DNA of 64,000 nucleotides from the NCBI RefSeq assembly GCF_932526225.1, contig NC_064044.1, forward strand, positions 12,226,084-12,290,083, read 5' to 3'. The position numbers and the translations under genes were made by a program. The notes under the pieces are model-generated. The model saw only the letters and a list, made by a program, of their open reading frames with translations. It was not told the origin of the DNA and made no database searches. Source of the DNA: Nematostella vectensis (taxonomy: Eukaryota; Cnidaria; Anthozoa; Actiniaria; Edwardsiidae). Positions 47,201 to 58,062 of the stretch are shown piece by piece (positions within the stretch are counted from its first letter, which is position 1; each line of letters starts with the position of its first letter).

Positions 47201-50200
47201 CTGAACCGCCATGCAGCAGCATGAAGCTCGGCATGAAAATGCGCTTATCTAAGTCAATTAACCAGGAGCAACATTCAGGGGGGCACCCAGGATTCACTGG
47301 GGGGGAGGGTCAAGCATATCAGGCAAATTCTCAGCAGCTGGAGTTTTATTACTTTAAGGCGTTAACCTATGAACTCAATTGCTCAGTTGTAAATAAAAAA
47401 ACAAATACATCAATTTATCTATCCATCTATGGAAAATGGATGGTATTTGACAATCCTTCAATAAGAAATGACCCAATTTTTGGTGGCCAGGGGGAGCTCC
47501 CCCCCCCCCTGAGTGTGCCCTACGTACCCTAAAGGGTACGTGCCTGACCCTGGCCTTAGTTTTGGATGCGTGTGTTTTGCCATGAGCTCTTTACCTGATA
47601 TTTGTCTCATCACTGCCAGACAACACATATTGGGAGTCAGCACTGAATCGGACACAGAATACTCTCTGCATGCGGCGGGTGTGGTACACTTCCCTAAAAT
47701 GATAATCAAAAGAGGGTTTGATTGCTTGAATTGCATCTGTGTCAGGCTACTAACAGGTATTTTTTTCCAGGATTCCTGTATTCATTTATTAAATTAATTT
47801 TTTTTAGGAAAGGCAGACTGGACTAGGCCAACCCAAAGAGGGACGTGGTTAAGATACATACCTGTAAGTGAAAAAGTGAACATAAGTGAAAAAAATCAAA
47901 ACATTTAAATGTGTATTATGCAGAAAAAACTAATAATAGGGGACTAACAATAGGGGATGAAATAAGACGCTAGGAGATTACATGACCTTTTGGATGGAAA
48001 ATTCAAAACACAAAACACCTGTCATGACTGAAAAATGTTACACTCAAAAAAAGGCAGAGAATACCTTGAAGTACTTAGTAACAAATAGCAAACAAAATCT
48101 AAAATGCTACTTTTTGTAAGGAGTCATTGAGATTTGCAGCTTTCATACCAGCATTTATTTGTAGACTTATCAAGGGGAAAAAAACTGAAAAAGCCGAGAT
48201 TTTTGGGGTATGCATTTTGGCCTTGTGGTATTGGTGTAAAAATAGGAAAAATCAGTCTAAAATGGAAGGAACTGACACAATTGCATTGCCTTCTGACTTC
48301 ATTTTTCCGTCGTACCTACTGTTGTGCGACACTTTGGTTACACACATACCTGCTGTGCCCTTTGTCTCGAGGAAAGATTCTTATGCTTTTATCAAAGCTT
48401 CCCGTCACAAACTCCTGACCGGTAGGAGCATAATCCACATCCAGCACCGCCGACACATGGTCCATGTGAACGTTAACAGCTTGATCAAGTCGCCGCATGT
48501 CATATGTGTATAAGTTAGAGTCCTCATTTGCGGCAGTAAACATGTAAGCTTCTATAGGGTTCCATGCTATTGTGTTTGAGCGCATCTCCATGACAAGTTT
48601 ACGCAAAGGGGTGGAGCCACGCATGTCGTAGAGAACAATGCTGCGATCAGATGCTGTGCTTGCTAGAATATGTGTCTGAAAGAAGTAAGTAAATTAAGAA
48701 CAAGCTTCTAAAGAAATACAAATCTGAAATAAGGAGTGACCACCGGCAATAAGGTGGATGTGCCATCAGTCTGTTACACCGGCCAACCAATCCAAGCTTT
48801 TGAGAAAAAATCTAAACTACTGTGTAACCGAACAATTGAAATTAGCTGCACACGGGCTTACGTAGCCTATAGGCCAGCAGTCACTGGACTGCAAAAAATA
48901 TTTGCATAATGAGGAAAAAAATCAAATGTTTACGTAGTTTTATATGTATGATGAGGAGAAAAATAAAATATTCTAATCATGGTAGTCTACAGATGATTTC
49001 CAAACATATTGTTATGTCGTTCAGTGCCACGCGACGACTGAAGTCCCATTTCAGATCGAGGATGACAGAGGATCGTATAATATTCTCAAAAGTCTGACAC
49101 AGTCTGACGCCAATTTCAAACCCAAAAGCGGGAGCTATAAAAGCTTCACGGGGTTGCGGGATGAGGGGCCACGCCCTCATTCAGCTTTTGAATGCTTTGT
49201 TTGCAACTTGTTAAAAACCTGCGTACGTCCCTGGCACATATGTGCCTTTAAAAATTGGACAAATTTTGAGCCCTGAATATGATACAAAAATAGATAATAT
49301 AACAATAGGCTCTTTGTTTATTTACATAGTTACAGGTGACCTATATGCTAAGGTTTACTTGTATATAAGCATGGCACAGGAGGATCTGTGAGATATATTT
49401 TTAGGCTTGAACTAACCATCCTCAGTATGATTTTTAGTAAGAATATTCTGACTGAATAAGGGACATAAACACTTACCTCAACAGGATTGAACTTAACGCT
49501 GTGAATGGTGTCGACGCCCCAGGTGAAGCTCCTTACCGGCTCTGCCCTCCCCTCATCCCAAATATCCACTTGCTCTCCGCATGTGGCAAAGGTCTTGTCT
49601 TTCCAGTGATGATCAATGCCATGAAACATAGTCTGCCAAAATAGTAAACACATAAACAACGACAGCAATCCATCTTTTTGGATACAATTTACAGAATTAT
49701 CAGGTTGGCTTTTCATATTGCTAGAACAAAGTTCTTGCTTCAATTTTACATCCAGTAAACTTCCTACTATCTATTCAGAAAATGGAGAGAATTCCAGGGG
49801 ATCAAAGAGAAGTGTAAGGAATGAGGGGGGGGGGGGCTGAGGTTTGTTTGAGGCAAAACCATTTCGCTTGGTTTCATTTGTGACGCTCAGAGAAGTTCGA
49901 GGCAGAAGGAGAGGGTATTGAGGTTTGCTTGAGGCAAAATCTCCTTTTCCTGGTTTCATTTATGAGTGGATTAGCAGGAGACTGGGAATATGAGAAAAAG
50001 ATTTCTTAGGCAAACATACCTTGCCTAGAATAGTTTGTAAGGGTTCTAGTTTTGTCGTTGTCCCATCAAGTGCATTTGACATACTCCATTGTTTAACAAT
50101 TTTATCATCACCAACCTATAAAAACAAACACATTTAGTGGCACATAAATATAAAAAAACAAGGGGAAGACAAAGTGGATTTCTTGTATATATATAATGAA

Positions 50201-51548
50201 ACAATATAACCAATATTATTCAACCAAATATTTTGCTGTTTGGACAGAATACTTGGTGGATTTTTGTTATACAGAGAGTATAGTATGTTTAAACAAGAAA
50301 GGGCACTATAAAAGGGACTTGCCTCAGGCAAGCTGTCATTTATCATTTGACTTAACTAAGTGCAGAGCTCTATAGGGAGAAGCCACAAAGCTATAATAGC
50401 GATAAAAATTGGCCAATTTGTAAGAAAGAAAAACTACTAGCAGCACAATTAGTAATGAACAGCTCATAACTTTATCAAGATACTAGATTTATTCCATACC
50501 TGTCAACTCTCCTGCATAAGGCGGGAGTCTTAAGATTTTGGACATCTTCTTCCGCTCTACCGCATGGAGCACAAATCTCCCGCTTTTTATCGCTTCCGAA
50601 AAATTATTCTATAGAAAATCAACATTTTGCCTATTTCCTTTCAAAACAATAAAAGCAATAATTTCCTTAAGGAGCACAATTTATCTAACACCACTGTGAG
50701 ATCTATAAGTGGATTTGTGCTGCAACAGCTTTCTATACCGCAAATGCCTGCGAAGGTATAAGCCTTGAGATTTTTAGTGGTTGACAGGTATGTTATTTTC
50801 AAAAACTAAAGAGTACTTACAGATATAAAAGACTGCCCTGTATGATCTACACACAATCCGCGAACAAAGCCTTTGTGTGCCGTAATAGTGCGAAGACAGT
50901 CTTTTGTGGGGAGATTCCATAGCTTTACCTGACAAAAAAATTACCATTAAATTATTCACAGTGTAGGACCTGGATTTCAAAAAGAATGGATTTTTCATTT
51001 GTGAATCTAAAATGCAGTCCCCCCACTTTTGTGATGTCGTTAGCATAGAATATCAACTTCTTGGAGAAAAGATATCTGAATGTTGGAAATAGGGCTCCAC
51101 ATTTAGCAATGAAAGCAAACGATACACCCTAAAAAAACACACTTTATTTGTAAAAACAGACAAAAGTTGATCAACTCACAAGGATAAACCATTGGGCAGC
51201 CTGTGGTCACAGCACAAAAAAATTGAGTATGACTTTCAAATTCAACCCATCAGGCATTATATTTTATATTTTGCTCACCTCCCCATCACAAGAGCCAGAT
51301 AGCAGCACGGATAAGCTCCTCGGATGCCTCGAGAGGCAATTCACTCCATCTGTGTGCCCGTCCAAAGCACCAATAAATGGCTTGGCAAAGACTCTTTCGA
51401 GTTTGGTGGCGTTCAAAGCTCGTGTGTACTCTCTAGGAGCTTCAAACGGGTGCAACGAAGGGTCTAGATTCCTCTGCTGTCTATGGATGTCGGATTTTAG
51501 CTCCCTTATGTGATCTTCGGGATTTCTAGAGAGTATTTTTACCTTCAT
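41246..51548 (-). CDS. DCAF13: DCAF13 / Sof1 homologue, WD-repeat ribosome biogenesis factor (10 exons, 447 aa)
   Basis: Sof1/DCAF13 is a nucleolar WD40 protein of the small-subunit processome needed for 18S rRNA maturation. In vertebrates it is also a CUL4-DDB1 adaptor (family knowledge). Coding exons on the - strand are 51548-51279, 50928-50821, 50115-50020, 49632-49477, 48675-48350, 47693-47595, 47159-47123, 46618-46530, 41947-41873 and 41333-41246. Every junction has GT-AG sites and the phases agree. The start MKVKILSRN is the family start; an in-frame upstream ATG (51620) is ignored. WD blades include KPFIGALDGHTDGVNCLS, TAHKGFVRGLC, FATCGEQVDIWDE, ILASTASDRSIVLYDMR and HMDHVSAVLDVDYAPTGQ. 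The C-terminal Sof1 domain reads RHRHVPKAIFKAAKEKRV and HSKPGTVPRVAERRK. The length is close to human (about 445). Intron 8 is 4.6 kb and carries a LINE and a mariner-type MITE. Confidence 0.97.
42078..42300. mobile_element. Tc1/mariner-type MITE, 223 bp, TA duplication
   Basis: The ends CACCTATTTCA and TGAAATAGGTG are inverted repeats that continue with AAGGTTGTC and GCAAATGGC on the two sides. TA flanks both ends (42076-42077 and 42301-42302). It lies in DCAF13 intron 8 just beyond the LINE tail and has no coding capacity. Confidence 0.8.
42350..45944 (-). mobile_element. Apparently full-length CR1/L2-like LINE in DCAF13 intron 8
   Basis: A non-LTR retrotransposon in the same orientation as the host gene. 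The 3' end (low coordinates) carries AATAAA-like sequence and an (ATT)n tail. The flanks TCACGTGACTATTTAGG (42333-42349) and TCACGTGATTACTTAGG (45945-45961) match at 15 of 17 bases, which I read as a target-site duplication with two differences. The ORF is listed separately. The clade call (CR1/L2/Rex-like) is from overall RT and endonuclease pattern and is approximate. Confidence 0.85.
42533..45793 (-). CDS. LINE polyprotein: AP-endonuclease and reverse transcriptase (1086 aa)
   Basis: An uninterrupted frame. Residues about 147-370 are an AP-type endonuclease (LKIAHLNIRSL, LSETWLDS, YGGVATFVRDDL, ICSAYRAPD, LGDLNANL, LIDLIFVNK and SDHYLVF with the catalytic SDH). Residues about 600-890 are the reverse transcriptase (NYRPISILPTLSKILERA, FGFRKG, FIDLTKAFDTVDH, HGVPQGSILGPLLFVIYINS, YADD at 815-818, FKYLGV). 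The C-terminus has LLRRIKHLLPFRARLLYYNS. It copies its own RNA into DNA at nicked target sites (family knowledge). Before the endonuclease, residues 126-133 read GDIESNPG, a 2A-like motif, but the next residue is Tyr instead of Pro. Catalytic residues look intact, so it may be young. The true start could be a later Met, such as the one in EMYRQSGM. Confidence 0.93.
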   Translation of the reverse strand: MRFVVVILPPKGGARASLPSSTEMYRQSGMAVGRNFRLSTNLCLFLCIYMVFNSDKPSYVRENTLLNDRDIYFISQTSCRAVIASTSFHQKTSTKVKELNGPLKCVMFCKLFHRACFALALIALAGDIESNPGYLALNDIKNTRGLKIAHLNIRSLINKTDSLRLEGIDSRTIDVLTLSETWLDSQTADAEINLPGFVCARRDRSGTKEGYGGVATFVRDDLAFRLRNDINTGGQECLWIELIREKCKPTLICSAYRAPDADLTSFISSLQDSMPAIDLDNSDVVILGDLNANLMPNSKLPKSDKQKLLNFARTFHFTQLVKEPTRITDTSRTLIDLIFVNKEHRIANSGVVPVPLSDHYLVFCVIKAGVFTKAKPRMLEYRSYKNFDADSFNDDLRNVPWHIVNSMDDIDDALLTWNQLFLEVADDHAPIKRQRVKGTPIPWMNNQISESMKERDIAHRIARKLNTERHWKTYRNLRNKVNKLVKSSKSKYYCDMIEESKGDSGKIWKAVNEACNRKSTSESIQCIITDNIQHITPSSIATAMNCFFASIGQRLADKFTTCKSNQSSVSNQTCQFQLIELIESFVLEQLLSLKVNKAIGLDKISARLLKNSARTIAPSITNMLNLSIRSGKFPKLWKCSKITALFKSGERTNASNYRPISILPTLSKILERAIHSQLYQFLVSNGLLSSKQFGFRKGLSTVSALSSFVDEVLLNMEQGKLCGAVFIDLTKAFDTVDHEIMLQKLTEIGLSGNPLAWFRSYLANRTQRTCCGNSLSEELPVTHGVPQGSILGPLLFVIYINSLPDVLESCCASLYADDTVIYCYGSSSKQLSDNLNQDLLAVAKWIDDHKLTLNLEKTKCMLLGSNRKLESKIKLSVSISNYNVSNVSNFKYLGVFISSDLTWSEHVEYLSGKINQRLGLLRRIKHLLPFRARLLYYNSLVLPLFEYADLVWGDKHNVTIMSNLQILQNKAAKIILDRPLYSSATDALAKLKWLPLEKRRFLRRCVYVFKCLNGLVEHEMDLLKLEDQHNYNTRNKCNIRLPSVKRNWGKQRTEYHAVKDFNSLSQDIKRCTNICTFKRSISQFLT
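47270..47550. mobile_element. Probable G-rich MITE remnant in DCAF13 intron 6
   Basis: The left side CAGGGGGGCACCCAGGATTC and the right side, with a C run, CCTGAGTGTGCCC and a palindromic TACGTACCCT block, resemble the other hAT-like G-rich ends in this window. The boundaries are unclear. Confidence 0.4.
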
Positions 51549-51797
51549 TTTAGAAGCTATTTTGCTTGAGATACACGTGAGATGAGCCTGCGGATTTTTG
51601 CTCAGTTGTAAGCGCAACAAGCAGAGCCTCGCATAGGTGAGTCGCCATGGTTACACCCTCGCGCTATTATTTCCAAAATGGCGCGGAGTTGACGAAGAAG
51701 AAGATGTAGTCTTCAAAAGACTTTCGTTTTCTTGGTTTTTATTACTGCGATCGTCGAGATACGGACTTTATTAGACGTAGAAAAGCTTCAATAAGAC
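51549..51797. promoter_or_regulatory. Bidirectional promoter of DCAF13 (-) and LKAAEAR1 (+)
   Basis: Only 249 bp separate the two start codons. The interval is GC-richer than its surroundings. It contains an RFX X-box-like palindrome GTCGCCATGGTTAC (51641-51654; one mismatch to GTNRCC-N2-RGYAAC) and a YY1-like CAAAATGGCG (51674-51683), a site often found just downstream of start sites. Factor binding is inferred. Confidence 0.65.
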
Positions 51798-54700
51798 ATG
51801 GTAAGTTGATAGAAGTATCTTTAAGCTCATTTTTAAGCGGTGTTTATACATGATTGTTTATCATTTTGTTGTTGTTGGTTTTGCTCGAGCAATTCAGTTC
51901 TTGTGTTATTAGGCTAGCGGTTCGAACGTGAAGCTACCTCAGCTTGAAGCAAGCTCAGGGGATAGATCCACTGGGGAACGTTTTCAAGCCCGCAACAGAA
52001 CACAGTTGAACAAGAAAGAAATACAAAAGCTCCCTCCTCACCAGAGAAGTCGATATCTTGCAGTGAGTTTTGCTAATAGATTGATTCATTTTATCCCGGG
52101 ACGATTCATGTTAGCGAATCGTCATGCCTCTCAACCATATCATTTTGAATTTGTGGGAACAAGATAATCCCTGCAACTGGAGATTAATTTAAACCTATTT
52201 TAACACATTGACCCCTCAACCGGCCTGTACCGGCTTTGGGAAGTACCCACAACCCAAAAAATTCATAAATGCAAATAAACACAACAAGATGAAGATACTC
52301 AGGCATCAGTCTAAGGGATAAATGGTCTTGCAGATATGCATCCAACCAAGGTGTTGGCATCTACTCTTAACCCAAATAATAGCACAGGTTCTTTGACAAA
52401 TCTCAAATCGAACAAGGAGAGAAAAGCAGAATCACCCCTCTCAATAAAACGCTCAAAATACCACACAAGGGAGAGAGATCAGCAAACACAGCTCAAGACA
52501 CAAATAGATACCTTTATTCTGATCCTCCATGTACATTTCCATGGCCTCAAAACACAATGTCCACTCCTTGAAGGATTGTACAACCACGAAGATGTCTTTA
52601 CGTATTGCAAAGCATTCTGGGAGATCCAGGGGAAAATTCACGAGGGGAGGGCCAGTCAACACTCCTCTCCCCAAAGTCAGATGGTTTTTTATAAGTCTTT
52701 TCACCCCGAAGCCAAACAAATCAATTCCAGGTCATTACAGGCCCAGAATAGCAGTGTAAACAATTTTGCAATCAATTTGGTTTCAGAAAAGACAGCATTT
52801 AGGAGAGCTGTGGTGATTCATTAGAAAATTATTTTCTCATCCAGGCAAAGCCAAACAAGAAAAAATCATCATGAATCCACCTTTGCTTGCAAATATCCAT
52901 AAGCAAAACACTCAATTATGCACCAAAAGACTTCATGATGTCCTAAGACACTCTCCTAATATTCTCATAGCTGTATTTTTGATGAAAAATACAAGCAACC
53001 ATCAACTTGTGCTGGCTTCAGAACAACGACGAGGGATTAAAAGTGGGGACCGCAAAGCACTGTTGGAAAGCTTGGATACCGCTGACTAGGTGCAGCTGTG
53101 TTTGACTTTGACAGGCTGTATAAAACTCAGAATAGGGGGGGAGGTATCTGTTTTCAGTCTGTTTTTTGTAAATTCAGCTAAAAAAAAAGCCAGGAGTCAA
53201 TGGGTTAATAGACATGAAAAAGACATGATATTGTACTATGTATACATGTACAGTATAAAACTGTTTCCCCTACACAATCTTGAAATATGGATAAAACTGT
53301 TTATTTGGTTGATTTCTTTTCTCAAACACAAGGATGTTTAAGTCAAAAGTGGTAGATTCCTTGAGTCAAGTGTGACTTGACTTATAGCTGGGAAATTGGG
53401 AAACTAATATAATAATTTTTTTTTTTTTAACTGAGAAAAATGATGTTGCCATGACAGACCACATCATGCGTACAGGGGTCTTGACCGATCAGTAGATCCA
53501 ACAACATGACAATATTGTTTTGTTTTTATTTTTAAAAATACATCTTTCCCTGTATTATTTGATCTTTTACAAATAGAATGTTTTAGTTTACTGCAGATTT
53601 AATTCACTACTAAAGATGATATCTCATTTGTATAGGGTTTCATATTTACACACGTCAAGCAAATCATATTAATGTAAGGTTCTTCACCCTGAGCACGACG
53701 CTGATTTTATATCAACAAACAGGATGTATGATATATGATGATATACCTTTTTCTAATAATTGTAATGCTTTCCTAGTATGAATCCCCCGCTAAGGAGGTG
53801 GCAGAGTCCATGTCTGCTGCTAGAAAGAGACTCAAGGAACTCAAAAAACAGATGAAAAAGTGAGTGTTTTAGACAGTTCTTTTGTTCCACAGATTTATGT
53901 AGCTAAAACTGAAGTTCAATAAAAATAATTTTTTTTAACTTTAATATTTTTACTGCATTTTTGTCTAAAAAATGGAGTTAAAAGCTAAAAAAATGTGACT
54001 TTACATAAGCTGAATAGAGCTTAGACCTATGCATGGATGCATTAAACTAACTTTATTAGAGCTACCAATTTTTCATCTGATATATTACAACCTGTGTGAA
54101 ATGTTGTTGCTGATCATTTTTTTTTTTCAGAGAAACTAAGCCCCCAGCATTAGAGACCATCACTGAGCAAGACAAACACGTCAAACTGATAGGACAGTTG
54201 AAGTAAGCAAAGACACTATTGAAAAGAATGCATTTTGTAATATTATAAAACAAGAAATAGAAGTTATCCTTTCTATTTTGGCGGCACTCTTCATTATTGT
54301 GCCTTTCTTTGCCCTCCCTGCATATGTTTTTATAATTGTGAAGAGGGCAAACAACACTGAAGAGAGTGAAAGCTGAACGCTCTATGTTGTGGAGCAGGCT
54401 ATTGCAAAAACGTACAGAAAAAGGAAAAGAAAGAAACGATACAACAATGAATTCTCTCTTACTGTATTTGTTGTGCAATTAAATTATTTGAAACATTTCT
54501 CCATCATGTCTTCTTGTGCCTTAATTTTCTCAGGTTTTATTAATGTTGCACATATGATAAATACTGTATATCCTAAGATTCAAACTCATGTGTTCCTTAT
54601 CATGAAAATGGAAAAGAACGCAGTAAAATGATTAGAGAAGTTTGGCTTAACATTTCAATCTTCATTTTTTCTAGGGCTGCTGAGGCCAGGAATAGAATCC

Positions 54701-57106
54701 GGCTGATGAGGCTGAGATATGAGCATAATAGGGTAGGTATCAACTATATGTTACATAAATGTAATGGAATAAATAATGTATGAAATAAATTGATATAATC
54801 TGGCTGTTAAGACTTAGATATGAGCATAATAGAGTGAGCACTAACCAGATCTATGAGGCAGGCTCATCATTAACTATTATTTATTAATCTCGCAAGAATG
54901 CCAGTTGACAAAAAAAAGATATGCCCAAAAATGGTGTCCTTGTATTAAACATATTTAGTTAGAAAATGTATGGATATAGCTTTCCATAAGACTGTTGCAA
55001 TTAGTCGGGTTTCCATAGGTCTGTATCTGTTAAGCTATTACATGTTTGTCTCAGTAGGAAACAAATGTTCCTGAGAAATCACTCAACCTCGATCCCCCTC
55101 CACCTAAGGAAATATCATTGCTACGCCCCTGCATATCATTTATTATATTTGTTTCTTATTGAAAATGCTTAAAGAATGTTAAACAACCATTCTTGTATTA
55201 TTGTTTATAATTGAATATACAACATTCATAAACAAGAAAACTTGAAAATATAATCTATGAATAAAGTCTGATACGTTATTGCCTTGATTGAAAATATCTT
55301 TGTTACTCCCAATTGAGTTAGCCTATAGAAATGGATAATGCTTTGTGTGAGCGCTGAGTGGGAGCATAAAATGATCTGAAAGAATTGCTCATTTTTTTCC
55401 AGGCTTCTGAAGTGAACCACCTGATATCATGCCAGCCAACAGCTCTCAAGGCTGTCCGCCTTCAGAGTTTAGTCCCCCCTGAGACAGACCCTATCAAGAT
55501 AAGGGACCTTCTAGGGAAAGGCGAGGTAGGTTTCACCCAATCAGACCCCATCAAGATATGGGGCCTACTAGGGAAGAACAGGGTCCTTTAGCTGGGTGGT
55601 GAAGAGGATTTTCTTGATTCCTGATTGGCCCTAAATTAAATTCGTGATTCATGAAAAGTCTAAAAATAAATTGGTGAATTGTGATCGGGTATTCTATCGT
55701 GATCCATGAGTGAGGTATTTTTACTTTCGTAACTTGTAATTTCGCATGGCTAAATTTCGTGAAAGGTGACGGAAGTCGCTTAGGATAATTAAACCACGAA
55801 ATTTGTGTAATGAGAGCGACTGCAAAACAGTGCTCAACTTGACAGGAGCTGTAGTACACACTCTGCATCGATTTTAATGGTTTTTTTGCGTCTCGATTCA
55901 AACATTTATACGTTGAAGTGAACATTTATGTTATTGTGTGTTAGTTTAACTGAAAAGTGAATCAACCGCAGCGTTGTATTGTTGATGTGTTGATGTATAT
56001 TAAATCATATATTCATGAACGAAGCAAAAGTTAAAACCGTGATTCGTGAAAGCTTCTTTTTTTTTATTCGTGATTCGTGAAAGCCTGAAAAATAATGTGA
56101 TGTGATATGATTTGTGATGTGCACCCCCTCTTCACCACCCTGGTTAGGTACCACCCCATCAGACCCCATCAAGATATGGGACCTACTAGAGGGTGGGGTA
56201 CTGTAGGTATGTACCACCCCATAAAGATATGGGACCTACTAGAGGGTGTGGTACTGTAGGTATGGACCACCTCATCAGACCCCATCAAGATATGGGACCT
56301 GCTATAGGATGGGGGTACTTTAGGTATGTACCACCCCATCAGACCCCATCAAGACATGGGACCTACTAGAGGGTGTGGTACTGTAGGTATGTACCACCCC
56401 ATCAGACCCCATCAAGATATGGGACCTGCTATAGGGTGGGGTACTGTAGGTATGTACCACTCCATCAGACCCCATCAATATATGGGACCTACTAGAGGGT
56501 GGGGTACTGTAGGTATGTACCACCCCATCAGACCCCATCAAGATATGGGACCTGCTATAGGGTGGGGTACTGTAGGTATGTACCACCCCATCAGACCCCA
56601 TCAAGATATGGGACCTACTAGAGGGTGTGGTACTGTAGGTATGTACCACCCCATCAGACCCCATCAAGATATGGGACCTGCTATAGGGTGGGGTACTGTA
56701 GGTATGTACCACCCCATCAGACCCCATCAAAATATGGGACCTACTAGAGGGTGGGGTACTGTAGGTATGTACCACCCCATCAGACCCCATCAAGATATGG
56801 GACCTACTAGAGGGTGGGGTACTGTATGTATGTACCACCCCATCAGACCCCATCAAAATTTGGGACCCACACTAAATTGACCTGCTTAGAGGGCTGCAAG
56901 AGATCCGCTATGGACGCTGGCCATTGACCTAATCTTCAGAGACAGTGCTAACACAATAACGATTATGATATAATACAGAGAAAAAAGTCAACTTGCAATA
57001 AATACAAAACATTGAATGCGCCACTGATTATGTCTTATAGAGGTATCGAGTCAACGCTCTCCTTGAAGATGAAGTTGGACTTGAAACAGCACGAATAATA
57101 TCCTAA
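51798..57106 (+). CDS. LKAAEAR1: LKAAEAR1 homologue, small basic coiled-coil protein (7 exons, 184 aa)
   Basis: Named for the LKAAEAR motif, present here at the exon 4/5 junction as LKAAEARNRIRLMRLRYEHN. Exons are 51798-51800 (only the ATG, followed at once by GTAAGT), 51913-52062, 53777-53859, 54131-54202, 54675-54732, 55403-55525 and 57041-57106. All have GT-AG sites and matching phases. Sequence blocks are NKKEIQKLPPHQRSRYLA, ESMSAARKRLKELKKQMKK, ETITEQDKHVKLIGQ, ASEVNHLISCQPTALKAVRL, then PPETDPIKIRDLLGKGE, and RYRVNALLEDEVGLETARII. The protein is highly charged and helical. No signal peptide or catalytic motif is seen, and the molecular function of the family is not known to me. A poly(A) signal AATAAA is at 57295-57300. 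The upstream exon carrying only ATG was chosen because the frame closes exactly and sits beside the shared promoter. Confidence 0.92.
52063..53776 (+). other. LKAAEAR1 intron 2; no nested gene seen
   Basis: A 1.7-kb intron. The open frames on both strands (for example 52336-52824 +, 52453-52719 -) overlap each other, lack domains and are interpreted as chance frames. Confidence 0.6.
55485..56880. repeat. 63-bp minisatellite derived from LKAAEAR1 exon 6 and its splice donor
   Basis: The unit contains CATCAGACCCCATCAAGATA, TGGGACCTACTAGAGGGTGG and GGTACTGTAGGTATGTACCA. It aligns with the last 41 bases of exon 6 (CAGACCCTATCAAG, AGGGACCTTCTAGGG) plus the donor and first intron bases (GCGAG|GTAGGTTTCACCC). 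The exon end is unit 1, a second unit starts at 55542, and about 11 more run from 56142 to 56880 after a transposon insertion. Most units keep a donor-like AG|GTATGT. The frames on both strands are artefacts of the 21-codon period. Confidence 0.93.
55592..56142. mobile_element. Non-autonomous inverted-repeat element inside the minisatellite, 551 bp
   Basis: It starts CTGGGTGGTGAAGAGG and ends CCTCTTCACCACCCTG, giving 14 bp of perfect inverted repeat. It interrupts the 63-bp repeat array near a TTAG site. The interior contains repeated CGTGATTCGTGAAA-like phrases and no long frame. hAT-like ends (CAGGG type) are likely, but a clean 8-bp duplication is not visible. Confidence 0.7.
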
Positions 57107-58062
57107 TAGAATAATATCCTAACAGTTATAGGATATTATTACTGCATGGTGGGTGATCTGATCCGTGCACATATGGTTGTCGTGCTAATGCAAAATAGTA
57201 TTACACCATTTATTTACCCCCATGTAAAAGATGAGATGAGATAAATATCTAACTTACTTTGTAAAGCTTGTTAGGATTATTTGTAAATATTATTAATAAA
57301 TGGATAAGCAGCGAAGATGTGGTATTCTATGATTGGATTGTCAAACTGGACTATGATCTTGGATAAAAAACAGACGTGCGCGAACAATAGAATCACGAAA
57401 AAACAATTAATGGTGTAAATCTGCATTTTATTTAGCTCACATTGCAGGTCCGTACCCAGTATTTTCTTGGGGGGTGCGAAATCCGAAAAGTGGACCTAAT
57501 TTTTCCGGAGGGGGGGGGGGAAGAGGGAATAAGGTCTTTATCTCTGATAAAAATCTGACCACCCCCGAAAGAACAAAAAGTAGTTTTTTTATACCTTTAC
57601 AGTATCTCCACGGGACATTCATTTTCGGATTTGGCTACATACTAGAGTGATCTAGCTTATGCTTTATAGTTTTGGCTTCAAACAGAACGTCCATTGGGAA
57701 CCGAAAGTGGACCTTCGGCAGTTGTGGGAGTTATAAGTTGTGACGTATATGGTCGACGTCAATACACATGGAAACAAGGAGTAAATTTTCTTAAAGTTTA
57801 AAATAGTTGTTTCAGTAGACTGCTATTAGAAAACCTGTACTAAATGATTCCGTATACATTATCTCAAATTTAACGCCAAGGATTTCTACCCCGAGTAAGA
57901 ACACAATTTTTTAATTACGATTTTTACAAAATAAGTTCTAGTCCATTCTTGTTGACCATTAATATCTCTACTTTTCTTTAGGATGGTAGTCAAAATGTGA
58001 TAAAATGATACCCGGCCTTGAGTGTGTCTGAGAGCCCTTATTAACGATATTAGCTAGGCATG

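Noticed and set aside
56320-56880. Overlapping + and - strand frames of about 180 codons
   Set aside because: Both are artefacts of the 63-bp repeat unit.
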